DNA from: Imhoffiella purpurea
GTDB lineage: Bacteria; Pseudomonadota; Gammaproteobacteria; Chromatiales; Chromatiaceae
Assembly: GCF_000585215.1 (NCBI RefSeq)
Contig: NZ_AONC01000079.1
Location: forward strand, 1-41,686
DNA: 41,686 nt
Direction: 5' to 3'
The translations under genes were made by a program, and so were the position numbers. The notes beneath the pieces are model-generated. The model was not told the origin of the DNA and made no database searches. It saw only the letters and a list, made by a program, of their open reading frames with translations. Numbering within the stretch: the first letter of the stretch is position 1; each line of letters begins with the position of its first letter. Below are positions 17,599 to 27,489 of the stretch, in pieces.

Positions 17599-20439
17599 AT
17601 GCTGGACAAGAACTACGACCCACAGACCCTGGAAAAGAACTGGTACCGCTTCTGGGAAGAACAGGGCTATTTCGTCCCCTCGCAGACCGAAGGGGACGGA
17701 TCCTATTGCATCATGATCCCGCCGCCGAACGTCACCGGCAGCCTGCACATGGGTCATGCCTTCCAGGACACCATCATGGACGCACTCGTCCGCTATCACC
17801 GGATGAATGGCGAGTCCACATTGTGGCAGGCCGGCTCGGATCATGCCGGCATCGCGACCCAGATGGTGGTCGAGCGACTCATCGACGCCGAGGGCAAGAC
17901 GCGCCACGACTACGGGCGCGAGAAGTTCCTGGAGCGGGTCTGGGAATGGAAGGCCGAGTCCGGCGGCACCATCACCCGCCAGCTGCGGCGCATGGGCTCC
18001 TCGCTCGACTGGGAGCACGAGCGCTTCACCATGGACAATGGACTCTCGGAGGCGGTGCGCGAGGTCTTCGTGCGGCTCTACGAGGAAGGGCTCATCTATC
18101 GCGGCAAGCGGCTGGTGAACTGGGACCCGGTGCTGCACACCGCCGTGTCAGACCTGGAGGTGCTCTCCGAGGAGGAGAACGGCCACATGTGGGATCTGCG
18201 CTATCCCCTGGTCCAGCCCGAGGGCGCCAAGGAGCCGCTCTACATGGTGGTCTCCACCACCCGTCCCGAGACCATGCTCGGCGACTGCGCGGTGGCGGTG
18301 AATCCCGAGGACGCGCGCTACAGCCACCTGATCGGCGAGTTCGTCGAGCTGCCGCTGACCGGGCGGCGCATCCCCATCGTCGCCGACGAGCACGCCGATC
18401 CCGAGCTCGGCACCGGCTGCGTCAAGATCACCCCGGCGCACGACTTCAACGACCATCAGGTGTGGCTGCGCCATCGCGACGAGACCGCGATCGCCGACCA
18501 GCCGCACGGCGGACTCATCAACATCTTCACCCCGGATGCCGCCATCCGCGACAACGAGCCTGAAGAGGGTCAGCTCATCCCGGCCGCCTATATCGGTCTG
18601 GACCGCTACGCCGCGCGCAAGCGCATCCTCGCCGACCTCGAAGAACTCGGTCTGCTCGCCAACGTCAAGGACCACAAACTCCAGCAGCCGCGCGGCGACC
18701 GCTCCCACGCCGTCATCGAGCCCTATCTGACCGACCAATGGTACGTCCGGGTGCAGCCGCTCGCCGATCCCGCCATCGAGGCGGTCGAGAAGGGCGACAT
18801 CCGCTTCGTTCCGGACAACTGGAAGAACACCTACTTCGAGTGGATGCGCAACATCCAGGACTGGTGCATCAGCCGCCAGATCTGGTGGGGACACCGCATC
18901 CCTGCCTGGTACGACAGCGAGGGCAACGTCTACGTCGCCCGCTCCGAGGCCGAGGTGCGCGAGAGGCACGGCTTCGGACCCGAGGTCGCGCTGCGTCAGG
19001 ACGACGACGTGCTGGACACCTGGTTCAGCTCGGCACTCTGGCCCTTCAGTACCCTGGGCTGGCCCGAGGAGACCGAGCGTCTGAAGACCTTCTATCCGAC
19101 CTCGGTCCTGGTCACCGGCTTCGACATCATCTTCTTCTGGGTCGCCCGCATGATCATGATGGGCCTCAAGTTCATGGGCGAGGTCCCCTTCCGCGAGGTC
19201 TACATCCACGGCCTGGTGCGCGACACCCACGGCGACAAGATGTCCAAGTCCAAGGGCAATGTCCTCGACCCCATCGATCTGATCGACGGCATCGACCTGG
19301 AGTCGCTGGTCAAGAAGCGCACCGAGGGCATGATGCAGCCGCACCTCGCGGACAAGATCACCAGGGCCACGCGCAAGGAGTTCCCCGACGGCATCCCCGG
19401 CTTCGGCACCGACGCCCTGCGCTTCACCTTCGCCGCGCTCGCCTCGACCGGACGCGACGTCAAGTTCGACCTCGGGCGGACCGAGGGCTACCGCAACTTC
19501 TGCAACAAGCTGTGGAACGCCTCGCGCTACGTCCTCATGAACACCCAGGACCAGGACTGCGGACTGGGGTCGGAGCCGATCGAACTAAGCGCCGCCGACC
19601 GCTGGATCCGCGCGCGCCTCGACGCCACCACGGACACGGTGACCGAGTCCATCGAGACCTATCGCTTCGACCTCGCGGCCCAGGCCATCTACGAGTTCAC
19701 CTGGAACGAGTTCTGCGACTGGTACCTGGAGCTCTCGAAGCCGGTGCTCACCGGCGACAGCGCCAGCGACGCGGCCAAGCGCGGCACCCGCCGCACGCTG
19801 GTACGGACGCTCGAGGGCCTGCTGCGTCTGGCACACCCCATCATGCCATTCATCACCGAGGAGATCTGGCAGAAGGTCAGGCCCCTCGCCGGCGCCGAAG
19901 GGGACACCATCATGCTCGCCCCCTTCCCGAAAACGGACCCCGAATCGGCGGATCCGCAGGCCGTCGCCGAGATCGACTGGGTCAAGCAGTGCATCCTGGG
20001 CATTCGCCGCATCAAGGGCGAGATGAACATCGCCCCCGGCAAGCCCCTGCCCGTCCTGGTGGCCAATGCCTCCGATCAGGACCGGATCTGGCTCGAGACC
20101 GCCCGACCCTATCTCGACTTCCTGGCCCGCACCGAGTCCATCACCGTCCTCGACGACGAATCCGAGGCCCCCGAGTCGGCCATCGCCCTGGTCGGTGGCA
20201 TGAAGCTGCTCATCCCCATGGCCGGACTCATCGACAAGGAGGCCGAACTCAAGCGGCTCGACAAGGAGATCGCCCGTCTGACCGACGACATCGCCCGCAC
20301 CGAGAAGAAGCTGGAGAACCCCAGCTTCGTCGACAAGGCGCCCGAGGCCGTGGTCCGGAAAGAGCGCGACAAGCTCGCCCAGCACGCCGCGGCGATCGAC
20401 AACCTGCGCGCCCAGCGTGAGAAGATCGCGGCGCTGTAA
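17599..20439 (+). CDS. valS: Valyl-tRNA synthetase
   Basis: Class I aminoacyl-tRNA synthetase that charges tRNA-Val and edits misacylated threonine. The 946-residue protein has the HIGH-type motif HMGH at 50-53 inside [13 protein letters not shown], and KMSKS at 547-551. The editing (CP1) domain lies between, with [11 protein letters not shown] and DFNDHQVW. The C-terminal 65 residues are a coiled-coil arm that contacts tRNA. The ATG at 17599 matches the family start (MLDKNYDP); an in-frame ATG at 17572 would add nine residues but sits almost at the predicted transcription start. Confidence 0.96.
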   Translation: MLDKNYDPQTLEKNWYRFWEEQGYFVPSQTEGDGSYCIMIPPPNVTGSLHMGHAFQDTIMDALVRYHRMNGESTLWQAGSDHAGIATQMVVERLIDAEGKTRHDYGREKFLERVWEWKAESGGTITRQLRRMGSSLDWEHERFTMDNGLSEAVREVFVRLYEEGLIYRGKRLVNWDPVLHTAVSDLEVLSEEENGHMWDLRYPLVQPEGAKEPLYMVVSTTRPETMLGDCAVAVNPEDARYSHLIGEFVELPLTGRRIPIVADEHADPELGTGCVKITPAHDFNDHQVWLRHRDETAIADQPHGGLINIFTPDAAIRDNEPEEGQLIPAAYIGLDRYAARKRILADLEELGLLANVKDHKLQQPRGDRSHAVIEPYLTDQWYVRVQPLADPAIEAVEKGDIRFVPDNWKNTYFEWMRNIQDWCISRQIWWGHRIPAWYDSEGNVYVARSEAEVRERHGFGPEVALRQDDDVLDTWFSSALWPFSTLGWPEETERLKTFYPTSVLVTGFDIIFFWVARMIMMGLKFMGEVPFREVYIHGLVRDTHGDKMSKSKGNVLDPIDLIDGIDLESLVKKRTEGMMQPHLADKITRATRKEFPDGIPGFGTDALRFTFAALASTGRDVKFDLGRTEGYRNFCNKLWNASRYVLMNTQDQDCGLGSEPIELSAADRWIRARLDATTDTVTESIETYRFDLAAQAIYEFTWNEFCDWYLELSKPVLTGDSASDAAKRGTRRTLVRTLEGLLRLAHPIMPFITEEIWQKVRPLAGAEGDTIMLAPFPKTDPESADPQAVAEIDWVKQCILGIRRIKGEMNIAPGKPLPVLVANASDQDRIWLETARPYLDFLARTESITVLDDESEAPESAIALVGGMKLLIPMAGLIDKEAELKRLDKEIARLTDDIARTEKKLENPSFVDKAPEAVVRKERDKLAQHAAAIDNLRAQREKIAAL

Positions 20440-20492
20440 AGGGGCGCGACACCAAGGCTCATGGAAGACACCTCCGAAGCAAGAAACGAGCG

Positions 20493-20563
20493 GTAGGTTG
20501 GGCCGACGCGAGGAGGCCCGACATGCTGACTCATGTTGGGCCTCGTACCTCGACCCAACCGAC
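20493..20563. repeat. Imperfect palindromic repeat element
   Basis: Two arms of about 32-33 bases, beginning GTAGGTTGGGCC on one side and GTCGGTTGGGTC on the complementary side, form a long imperfect hairpin around a CTGACT-like centre. Palindromes with ends of the GGTTGGG...CCCAACC type are dispersed in many bacterial genomes, including relatives of purple sulfur bacteria. It lies between valS and the HEPN cassette. It could end valS transcription, or mark a past insertion point. Only one copy is in the window. Confidence 0.6.
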
Positions 20564-20599
20564 AGACCGACCGTTTCGCGGTAACAGGAGCGACGAAAC

Positions 20600-20986
20600 A
20601 TGGCCTACGATGTCCATCTCGAGCAATCCGCCACGCGTCATTACCAGGATGGCAAGCTCCTGATGGACAATCGTCGCCTCGATGCCGCCGGATACCATTT
20701 CGGATTCGCGGCTGAATGCGCGATCAAGCACCTCATGCGAGAAGCCGGCGTCATGACCGATGATCCCGCGATCTGGGCTCATTTCCCCGGGCTTCGGGTT
20801 CTCGCGCTCCAGTCCATCTCGGGACGCATGGCCGGTCCGTTGCGCACCCTGCTCGAACGGGAGAATTTCATGCAGCTCTGGGACGTACGCATGCGTTACG
20901 CCCCAAACGGATCGATCGAGGCCGACAAGGTGGAGCGTTGGCGCGGAGATGCCGACGCGGCCATCGGATGCCTCTACCGTCTATGA
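20600..20986 (+). CDS. HEPN-domain protein, first gene of a three-gene cassette
   Basis: A 128-residue all-helical protein. The segment RRLDAAGYHFGFAAECAIKHLM is typical of the first two helices of HEPN domains, and the later WDVRMRYAP and W-x5-DA segment fit the rest of the fold. HEPN proteins can be RNases or, when the catalytic R-X4-6-H is missing, nucleotide or partner-binding modules. Here an Arg-X6-His exists only in the N-terminal helix, not at the usual catalytic place, so nuclease activity is doubtful. AGGAG stands nine bases before the ATG. The stop overlaps the next gene by four bases (ATGA), so the two proteins are probably made together. Function unknown. Confidence 0.7.
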   Translation: MAYDVHLEQSATRHYQDGKLLMDNRRLDAAGYHFGFAAECAIKHLMREAGVMTDDPAIWAHFPGLRVLALQSISGRMAGPLRTLLERENFMQLWDVRMRYAPNGSIEADKVERWRGDADAAIGCLYRL

Positions 20987-22338
20987 GCGCGTCACCCATG
21001 GAAACCATTCGATTCGACCAGAGTCTCGATGTCTTCGCCTCCCTCATTTTGGACACGCTTGGCGGGGACGTCCTCAAGGCCGGCACAGTGCTTCGGAATG
21101 CATCCGGGCACCTCGCCTTCATCACAGACTCGGAGCTTCCCCAGGAAACGGCAAGACACGCCGAACAGACCTTGGCCGAACGCCTGCCGGCTTATTGTCG
21201 CAGCGGAGGCGTCGTTCTCACGCCCCAGTTGCCGGGCGTCGCCGCCCTCTCGCGTCATGGCCGTGTCTATCTGGAAGAGGTTACGACACCAGGCGGGCGT
21301 TTCCCGATCCGCGTCATGGAGCAGCGCATCGTCGGTCAGGACTGGCTCGAAGCCCCCGCGCCCTCGGTCAATGCACCCGCAGCCCCCCGCATCGTCTTCG
21401 CCAGCCTCAAGGGCGGCGTCGGGCGGTCGACCGCGCTCGCCGTCGTTGCAGCCGATCTGGCAAGACGCGGCCGCAAGGTCCTGGTGGTCGACCTGGACCT
21501 AGAAGCCCCTGGAATCGGCACCATGCTGCTGACGCAGGAGGCGCTGCCCCGTTTCGGCCTGCTCGACTGGTACGTGGAGCAGGCGATCAACGGGACTGAT
21601 CGGGACTTCCTGCTCGACATGATCGCCGCGAGCGATTTCGGGGCCGGGCGAGGGCTGATCGACGTCGCACCAGCAGTGGGCAAAACCGGTCACCGACACC
21701 CGGCCAACATCCTCGCCAAGATCGCGCGTGCCTATCTCGAGCAGCCAGAGAAAGAAGGCACCGGAACCCTGAGTTTTCTCGATCAGACACGACGTCTGAT
21801 CGACGCGCTGTCTGATCTCAAGCGCTACGACGCGATCCTGATCGACGCGCGCGCCGGACTCAACGAAAGCACGGCGGCGGCCATCCTCGGCCTTGGAGCC
21901 CAAATCCTCCTGTTCGGAGAGCACACGCCCCAGACATTCGCCGGCTATCGTTATCTGCTGGCCCACCTCGCCCGCTTCCCGCGCAGCGAGGCAGACGATT
22001 GGCTGTATCGCCTGCGCACCGTCCACGCCAAGGCATCCGCCGATCTCGACAGACAGCAGGCATTCAGAGACCAGGCATACAGCATCTTTCAGGACTATCT
22101 CTACCAGGACATACCTCTCCCGGGAGAGGATGGAAACCCCTCTGCGGAGACGAGCCTCCCAGAGGCATCCATCGACGATCCGGAGGCGCCCCATTTCGCC
22201 TGGCCGGTCCTGCGGGATTCGAATTATTTCGACGTCGACCCGCTCTCCGAGCCCGCGCAATTGACGCCTGCGCTCTATGAGCGAACCTACCGGGCTCTGC
22301 TCGAAGGGGTCAACTCTTTGCTCGTTCCGGAGAGCTGA
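20983..22338 (+). CDS. MinD/ParA-like ATPase with KGGVGR variant Walker A
   Basis: A 451-residue protein of the SIMIBI (ParA/MinD) ATPase class. A non-ATPase N-terminal part (about 1-130) precedes the deviant Walker A KGGVGRST at 143-150. This keeps the signature lysine, but the usual second lysine is arginine. VVDLDLEAPG follows at 168-177, and YDAILIDARAG at 282-291 is the Walker B region. The C-terminal 120 residues are less conserved in look. The N-terminal part, with GHLAFITDSELPQ, may sense or bind a partner. ATPases of this KGGVGR variety are known next to HEPN genes, but I know of no established role. The start is set by the overlap with the HEPN stop. Confidence 0.78.
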   Translation: MSASPMETIRFDQSLDVFASLILDTLGGDVLKAGTVLRNASGHLAFITDSELPQETARHAEQTLAERLPAYCRSGGVVLTPQLPGVAALSRHGRVYLEEVTTPGGRFPIRVMEQRIVGQDWLEAPAPSVNAPAAPRIVFASLKGGVGRSTALAVVAADLARRGRKVLVVDLDLEAPGIGTMLLTQEALPRFGLLDWYVEQAINGTDRDFLLDMIAASDFGAGRGLIDVAPAVGKTGHRHPANILAKIARAYLEQPEKEGTGTLSFLDQTRRLIDALSDLKRYDAILIDARAGLNESTAAAILGLGAQILLFGEHTPQTFAGYRYLLAHLARFPRSEADDWLYRLRTVHAKASADLDRQQAFRDQAYSIFQDYLYQDIPLPGEDGNPSAETSLPEASIDDPEAPHFAWPVLRDSNYFDVDPLSEPAQLTPALYERTYRALLEGVNSLLVPES

Positions 22339-22341
22339 GTC

Positions 22342-23811
22342 ATGAACGATGCCCCCCGCATCCTGCGCGCCGCGCTGGCCGGGTTGACTCCGGCACCGAG
22401 CCATGACGCCACTCGCCCGCCGGAGCTGACCCAGATCTACACGCCAGCGGGCCATGAAGCTGCCCTAGACCCCGAGCGTGTCATGGTGATCGGAGGGCGA
22501 GGAACGGGAAAGAGCTTCTGGTCGGCGAGCCTGCTCGACGAACGCACACGCGCATTCGTCGCGCGAAGCTATCCCCGACTGAGACTGGATCGGTGCGACG
22601 TCTCACTGGGTTTCGCCGGGGTCGACACCGGCTCGGGCGGCGCCCCGAACAGCGAGATACTGGACGAGCTGATCCTTCGCGACGGATACGCCCCCATCAA
22701 GGTGTGGCGGGCAGTGATATTGCGTGGCCTCTCGCGCTTCATCGAACTGGACATCCCCGCCAGCCTCGGCGGCAGAGACGGATTGGTCGCCTGGGTGGAT
22801 GCAGATGCCGAGCGGGCACAAGAGATGACGCGACGCGCGGACGAGGCGATCCTGTCCCAGGGACGCCAGGTGCTCGTCATCTTCGATGCATTGGATCGAC
22901 TCGGTGACAACTGGGAGGTCATCCGCGAGCGCACCAAGGCCCTTTTGCAAACCGCCTTGGCCATGCAGACCTATCGCGCCATCAAGCCCAAGATCTTCAT
23001 GCGAATCGATCAGGCCGAAGATCGAGGGTTAGTGGTCTTTCCCGACGCATCCAAGCTGTTGAGCAAAGGCGCCAGGGTCGATCTGAACTGGGAATGCCGA
23101 GATCTCTATGGCCTGCTCTTCACCCTGCTCGCCAACGACCCGGATGCCCAACTCCCGTTCGCGAACCTCGTACAGCGCACGACCGGAGTCGACCTCGGCG
23201 ATATCGATCGGATGGGACTCCCCGCCCCACTCAAGGACCAGGAATCGAAACAAGAGGCCATCTTCATCGCGCTGGCAGGGCACTACATGGGATCCAGTAG
23301 AACCAAGGGACGTACCTACACTTGGCTCTACAAACATCTAGCTGACGGGCTCGGCCGAGTGAGTCCACGCAGTTTTCTCGAGGTGCTGCGTAGTGCCGCC
23401 AACTATCGCGGCATGCCCGCAGACTCTCCTCTGGTCATCAATCACAAGGGCATTCAAGCCGGGATACAGGCCGCATCCGATCTACGTCTTCAGCACCTCC
23501 AGGAGGACTATAGATGGATCGAAACGATCTTGGAGCCTTTGGCCGATCTGAGGGTCCCTTGCCCGGAGGACGACATCCGAACGCGCTGGCGAGAGGCGGA
23601 GACGGTCCCTGCATTGTCCGAGTCCAGCAAGTCCTATCTGGAACCGATCGAATTCAGCGAGTCAGGCGAGGACCGACTGACAGCGCTACTTCGCGCCCTG
23701 ATTCGCATCGGCGTTGCAGAGCGTCGCGCCGATGGACGCATCAATGTCCCCGATATCTATCGGGTCGCGGCGAAGCTGCTGAGGAGGGGTGGCGTCAGGC
23801 CCAACCGATGA
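22342..23811 (+). CDS. P-loop NTPase, third gene of the cassette
   Basis: A 489-residue protein with a classic Walker A, GGRGTGKS at 51-58, and a Walker B-like VLVIFDALDRLG at about 177-188. The sequence in between and after (KPKIFMRIDQAED, DLNWECRDLYGLLFTLLAND) resembles regulatory AAA/STAND-like ATPases rather than transporters or helicases. The last 60 residues (LLRALIRIGVAERRADGRINVPDIYR) look like a winged helix. It starts three bases after the preceding stop, with GGAG inside that gene's end, so the three genes form one unit. It converges on the efflux adaptor gene with only 15 bases between and no visible terminator. Role unknown; defence or stress sensing is a guess. Confidence 0.75.
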   Translation: MNDAPRILRAALAGLTPAPSHDATRPPELTQIYTPAGHEAALDPERVMVIGGRGTGKSFWSASLLDERTRAFVARSYPRLRLDRCDVSLGFAGVDTGSGGAPNSEILDELILRDGYAPIKVWRAVILRGLSRFIELDIPASLGGRDGLVAWVDADAERAQEMTRRADEAILSQGRQVLVIFDALDRLGDNWEVIRERTKALLQTALAMQTYRAIKPKIFMRIDQAEDRGLVVFPDASKLLSKGARVDLNWECRDLYGLLFTLLANDPDAQLPFANLVQRTTGVDLGDIDRMGLPAPLKDQESKQEAIFIALAGHYMGSSRTKGRTYTWLYKHLADGLGRVSPRSFLEVLRSAANYRGMPADSPLVINHKGIQAGIQAASDLRLQHLQEDYRWIETILEPLADLRVPCPEDDIRTRWREAETVPALSESSKSYLEPIEFSESGEDRLTALLRALIRIGVAERRADGRINVPDIYRVAAKLLRRGGVRPNR

Positions 23812-23826
23812 GGAGCATCCAGCGAC

Positions 23827-24729
23827 TCACGGGCGCTGAGCATCATCCAGCACCACCACCGTCGCCGTGCGCCCGACAACCAGATCAGTGATCGGATCCG
23901 GCAGCGCATCCAGGCTGATGCGCACCGGAACCCGCTGCGCCAGCCGTACCCAGCTGGAGGTGGGGTTGACGTTGGGGAGCAGGTTGTCGCTCGCGGCGCG
24001 ATCCCGATCCTCGATCCCGGTGGCGATGCTCTGGACGTGTCCCTTCAGGACACGGCTCTCGCCCATCAACCGGACCTCCGCCGGCTGGCCGATCGAGATG
24101 CGGCTCAGCTTGGTCTCCTCGAAATAGCCCTCGACCCGGTAGGAATTGGCATCGATCAGCGCCATCACGGGCCGACCGGCGGTGACATAGTTTCCGATCC
24201 GCAGCCCCAGGTCGGACAGCACGCCGTCCACCGGCGCCTTGACCAGGGTGCGGTCCACATCGAGCACGGCCAGATCGCGCGCCACCAGGGCCTGGGTCAG
24301 GGCCGCCTCGGCCTGGGTCTGCTTGGAGCGGCTCTCCTCGCGATCCTCCTTCGAGACCATCTCGCCGAGCGCCTGGGCACGCGACGCGTCGCGCCTGGCC
24401 TGATCCAGGGCCGCCTGTCGCGCCATGATCTCGGCCGCCGCCTGGCGCAGGGCGAGGACATAGCGATCCGGATCGACCTGGAACAGCGGCTGCCCGGAGT
24501 GGACCAGCTGATCGTTGGTGACGAAGACCTTGGTCACCAGACCCGAAACGTCCGGCGCGATCTTGACGATATCGGCCCGCACGCGCCCATCCGGCGTCCA
24601 GGGTTCGATCTGGTAATGGACCCATAGCCTGTAACCGGCCACCAGGGACAGGGCCACCACGGACAGCGTCACCAGATAGCGACTCGATTTGAGAAAAAAC
24701 TGCTTCGAAAACACGCGACGCTCCGTCAT
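23827..24729 (-). CDS. HlyD/EmrA-type periplasmic adaptor of an aromatic-acid-like efflux pump
   Basis: Membrane fusion protein linking the inner-membrane FUSC pump to the outside. The 300-residue protein has one N-terminal membrane anchor (about 17-36), followed by a split lipoyl domain (GRVRADIVKIAPDVSGLVTKVFVTNDQLVHSGQPLFQVD and, later, VKAPVDGVLSD). Between the halves is a coiled-coil hairpin of about 60-70 residues rich in Ala, Gln and Arg. A beta-barrel part follows. It is the last gene of the marR-FUSC-DUF1656-hlyD operon and starts one base after the DUF1656 stop. The set resembles AaeXAB of E. coli, which exports hydroxylated benzoates; the real substrate is unknown. Confidence 0.88.
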   Translation of the reverse strand: MTERRVFSKQFFLKSSRYLVTLSVVALSLVAGYRLWVHYQIEPWTPDGRVRADIVKIAPDVSGLVTKVFVTNDQLVHSGQPLFQVDPDRYVLALRQAAAEIMARQAALDQARRDASRAQALGEMVSKEDREESRSKQTQAEAALTQALVARDLAVLDVDRTLVKAPVDGVLSDLGLRIGNYVTAGRPVMALIDANSYRVEGYFEETKLSRISIGQPAEVRLMGESRVLKGHVQSIATGIEDRDRAASDNLLPNVNPTSSWVRLAQRVPVRISLDALPDPITDLVVGRTATVVVLDDAQRP

Positions 24730-24730
24730 G

Positions 24731-24940
24731 TCATAGGATCCAGGAGGATGAGAGTTCGACCACCAGGAACCAGAGGATCACGAAGAGCGCGACCTCGAAC
24801 AGCGCCTGGTGCCAGATATGGCGATAGGCCCCGAGCCGGATGAGTATCCGGTTGACGCCGAAGGTCAGGATCAGGGCGGCAGTGCTGGTCACCAGCTCGG
24901 ACCTCAGGAAGACGCCGAAGACATCGACCTCGCCGATCAT
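24731..24940 (-). CDS. Small inner-membrane protein, DUF1656 (AaeX-like)
   Basis: A 69-residue protein with two hydrophobic helices (about 17-33 and 47-65) and the beginning MIGEVDVFGVFL that is typical of DUF1656. Such proteins are encoded between FUSC and HlyD genes in aromatic-acid efflux operons; their function is unknown. The ATG overlaps the FUSC stop by four bases. Confidence 0.85.
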   Translation of the reverse strand: MIGEVDVFGVFLRSELVTSTAALILTFGVNRILIRLGAYRHIWHQALFEVALFVILWFLVVELSSSWIL

Positions 24941-26979
24941 GAGGCACCTCCCGCATGAACCAGGGGGGCATTGCAGGCATCCGGGAACAGATTGCGTCTC
25001 AGACCGACCAGGGCGCTGACGCCCCGCGTGCCGAGCCCCCCCGAGGTCCCATGTGCCGAGCGCTCCAGCAGCCGATCGAACCGATCGAGCAGAGACCCCT
25101 CGTCCGCGGCCCGGCCATCCAGCCAGAGCCTCCGATAACGCTCGCCCACCGCGTCGAGCAGATGGTCCAGGTCGCGTGCCGCGGACTCGGGAAGACGGAG
25201 ACCGCGCAGGGCCGCCACATCCATGCCCACCCTCAGTTCCCTGAGGATGTCGACGCCCTTGAGATCCGTGTTCCCGGCGCTCGCCAGCTTGGGCGCCAGC
25301 AGACCGAGACGATCCAGCATCCGCGAGGCGAAATCCATCGCCGTTCCTTCCTCGCGCCCGCTGGCCAGACGGGCGAGGTGACGCCAGGTCTGGCGCAGCA
25401 GACGCCTGGCGCTGACCTCGGCGCTCATCGAGCGCAGCGAGCGGGTGACGAAGACCGCGGCGAAGACCCCGAAGAACTGGGACAGGCCGATATTGAGGAA
25501 GCGCCCGAAATCGGCCGTTGAATGATCCTGAATGACGAGCATGTTGACGACGTTGAGGATGGTCGAGAGCGCCGGAAAGGCGAACCTGGGATCCGGGATC
25601 ATGACCCCGATCCCGAGCAGCATGGGCGCCAGCGCCAGGGCCAGCATGGGGAAGCTGCCGATGGCCGGCATCACCACGAACAGATAGAGACCGGCGAGCA
25701 GCAGGGAGACCAGCAGATAGACCCCGAAGGCACGGATGGCCGGCACCGGATCGTCCATGGCGGCGAAGAGCGAGCAGGTGATGGCGGCCGTCATCGCGGA
25801 CCATTTGCCGTCCTCCCAGCCCGATCCGATCCAGACCAGACAGACGAGCATGATGCTGATGAAGGCGGCCGCGCCGGAGAGCAGGGCCAGTTCGGGATCG
25901 CGGTGCAACGGCCGGTCGACGGCGACCGCGACCTGCTCGCCGAGCGGCCGGGGCAGCGGTCCGTCCGGCGCATGCAGGTGCGCCAGCAGCGCATGCCCCT
26001 CCCCCAGCGCCTTCACCAGATCGCCGAGACGCACGATCAGCGCGAGACGGGTCGCCCGGTGCCAGTCATGGGCGTCCGTCGCCTCGGCCATGGACTCGAG
26101 ACGCGCGAGCAGCGGACGGGCGGCGGCGAGCCCGGCCCCGGACTCGACCCAATCGGCCAGTTCGCCGAGCAGGCTCCGGATCTCGGGGTCCAGTTCCGGG
26201 TCGACCCGCCGCATCGCCGCGATCCGGTCCGACAGGCTCGATAGAACGGGGATCAGGATCAGCAAACGATCGCGCAGCAGACTCACCACGGCGGTGGTCT
26301 CGCGCAGATTGGAGGTATCGAAGGGCAGATGGACCGCCATCAGCTGGATGTCGCTGGCCGCACCGGCCAGCCGCACGCGATCCCGCTCGACCGCGGAATC
26401 CTCGACCGGCGATCCGGCCCCCTGGCGCAGCAGATCGAGCGCCCAGGCGTCCGCCTCCCCGAGCCAGCCGCCGATGCGCGCGCGCAAGGTCTCGCCGACC
26501 GGGCGCGGGAACAGCAGGCTGTGGACCAGGGTCGCGCAGACGATGCCGAGCAGGATCTCCTGAACCCGATTGACGGCGACATCGAAGATCCCGGTCGGCT
26601 CGGTCACCGCCGGAAAGCCGATCAGGGCGATGGTGTAGCCGGCCAGCATCAGCACATAGGCGCGCGGCGAGCGGTCCATCACCGAAATCGTCAGACAGAT
26701 ACCGACCCAGAGCGACATGGCCAGGGAGAGCAGCACGGGCGCCTGCACCAAGGCGGGGATGAGCAGCACGGCACCCACGGCGCCGAGCAGGGTCCCCAGG
26801 AACCGGTAGATCGCCTTGGAGCGCACGGCCGCCGCCAGCGGATGGCTGACGATATAGACCGTCATCATCGCCCAATAGGGACGCGGCAGGTCGATGCTCA
26901 TGGCGAGATAGAGCGCGAGAATCGCCGCCAGGAAGGTGTTGAAGGCGAACTGCAGACTGGATGCGGAGATCTTGGGCAT
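24937..26979 (-). CDS. FUSC-family inner-membrane efflux protein (AaeB-like)
   Basis: Predicted proton-driven exporter of aromatic carboxylates or similar compounds. The protein is 680 residues. It has the two-half FUSC design: a bundle of hydrophobic segments near the N-terminus (about 10-180, with RPYWAMMTVYIVSHP and a TISVMDRSPRAYVLMLAGYT segment), a soluble helical region (about 190-360), a second bundle (about 365-510, starting DPELALLSGAAAF) and a cytoplasmic tail. I prefer the ATG at 26979 with AGGTG just upstream over the GTG at 26988, which directly abuts the marR stop. It is co-transcribed with marR, DUF1656 and the adaptor. Confidence 0.88.
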   Translation of the reverse strand: MPKISASSLQFAFNTFLAAILALYLAMSIDLPRPYWAMMTVYIVSHPLAAAVRSKAIYRFLGTLLGAVGAVLLIPALVQAPVLLSLAMSLWVGICLTISVMDRSPRAYVLMLAGYTIALIGFPAVTEPTGIFDVAVNRVQEILLGIVCATLVHSLLFPRPVGETLRARIGGWLGEADAWALDLLRQGAGSPVEDSAVERDRVRLAGAASDIQLMAVHLPFDTSNLRETTAVVSLLRDRLLILIPVLSSLSDRIAAMRRVDPELDPEIRSLLGELADWVESGAGLAAARPLLARLESMAEATDAHDWHRATRLALIVRLGDLVKALGEGHALLAHLHAPDGPLPRPLGEQVAVAVDRPLHRDPELALLSGAAAFISIMLVCLVWIGSGWEDGKWSAMTAAITCSLFAAMDDPVPAIRAFGVYLLVSLLLAGLYLFVVMPAIGSFPMLALALAPMLLGIGVMIPDPRFAFPALSTILNVVNMLVIQDHSTADFGRFLNIGLSQFFGVFAAVFVTRSLRSMSAEVSARRLLRQTWRHLARLASGREEGTAMDFASRMLDRLGLLAPKLASAGNTDLKGVDILRELRVGMDVAALRGLRLPESAARDLDHLLDAVGERYRRLWLDGRAADEGSLLDRFDRLLERSAHGTSGGLGTRGVSALVGLRRNLFPDACNAPLVHAGGAS

Positions 26980-26988
26980 CGAGAACAC

Positions 26989-27456
26989 CTAGCGCTCGGC
27001 CCTGGAATCCTCCGCCCGCGCGGCGAGTTCTTCGTTCAGGACGGCCAGCACCCTCAGCGTGACCTGCAGATCGGCATCGGATGCGGGTGACAGCAGACTT
27101 CCGCGTATCTCGGCCAGCGCCTCCTCGACCCGAGCGGCCAGGGCCTCGCCGTCAGAGGTCAGATGCAGCCGCTTGGCGCGACGGTCGCTAACGTCGTCGC
27201 GCCGTTCGACCAGCCCGTGGGCGCAGAGCTGATCGAGCAGACGTACCAGCGAGGGTCCGACGATCCCGATCTCCTCGGCAAGTTCGTTCTGGCGCATCCC
27301 GCCGCCGCAGCGCGCGATAGTGAGTACCGGAACCGCCTGGGCATCCGAAATCCCATAGCTGGCGAGCTGCCGGTTGACCTCTTTGCGATAGACCCGCGAC
27401 AGCCTCACGATCCCGCTGGTCAGCAAACGCTCCAGCTCCCGCCTTTCTTCACTCAC
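26989..27456 (-). CDS. MarR/SlyA-family transcriptional regulator
   Basis: Predicted repressor of its own efflux operon. The 155-residue protein has the MarR winged helix: MRQNELAEEIGIVGPSLVRLLDQLCAHGLVERRDDVSDRRAKRLHLT, including the conserved DxRxxxxxLT wing. A longer frame begins with a GTG at 27489, but this lies directly after the predicted -10 element, before any possible transcript start, so I use the GTG at 27456. No good ribosome binding site is visible. A perfect SlyA-type operator is inside its promoter, and the next genes encode an efflux pump. The inducing ligand would plausibly be an aromatic acid, by analogy only. Confidence 0.85.
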   Translation of the reverse strand: MSEERRELERLLTSGIVRLSRVYRKEVNRQLASYGISDAQAVPVLTIARCGGGMRQNELAEEIGIVGPSLVRLLDQLCAHGLVERRDDVSDRRAKRLHLTSDGEALAARVEEALAEIRGSLLSPASDADLQVTLRVLAVLNEELAARAEDSRAER

Positions 27457-27489
27457 AATGACATAGCCCGAAATGATTGCGTTGGACAC

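Noticed and set aside
20600-20986. Arg-X6-His in the HEPN protein as an RNase active site
   Set aside because: It lies in the N-terminal helix, where non-catalytic HEPN proteins also carry a conserved His; no such motif is present near the C-terminus.
27457-27489. Longer MarR-family protein starting at GTG 27489
   Set aside because: That codon directly follows the predicted -10 hexamer and would lie before the transcript start.
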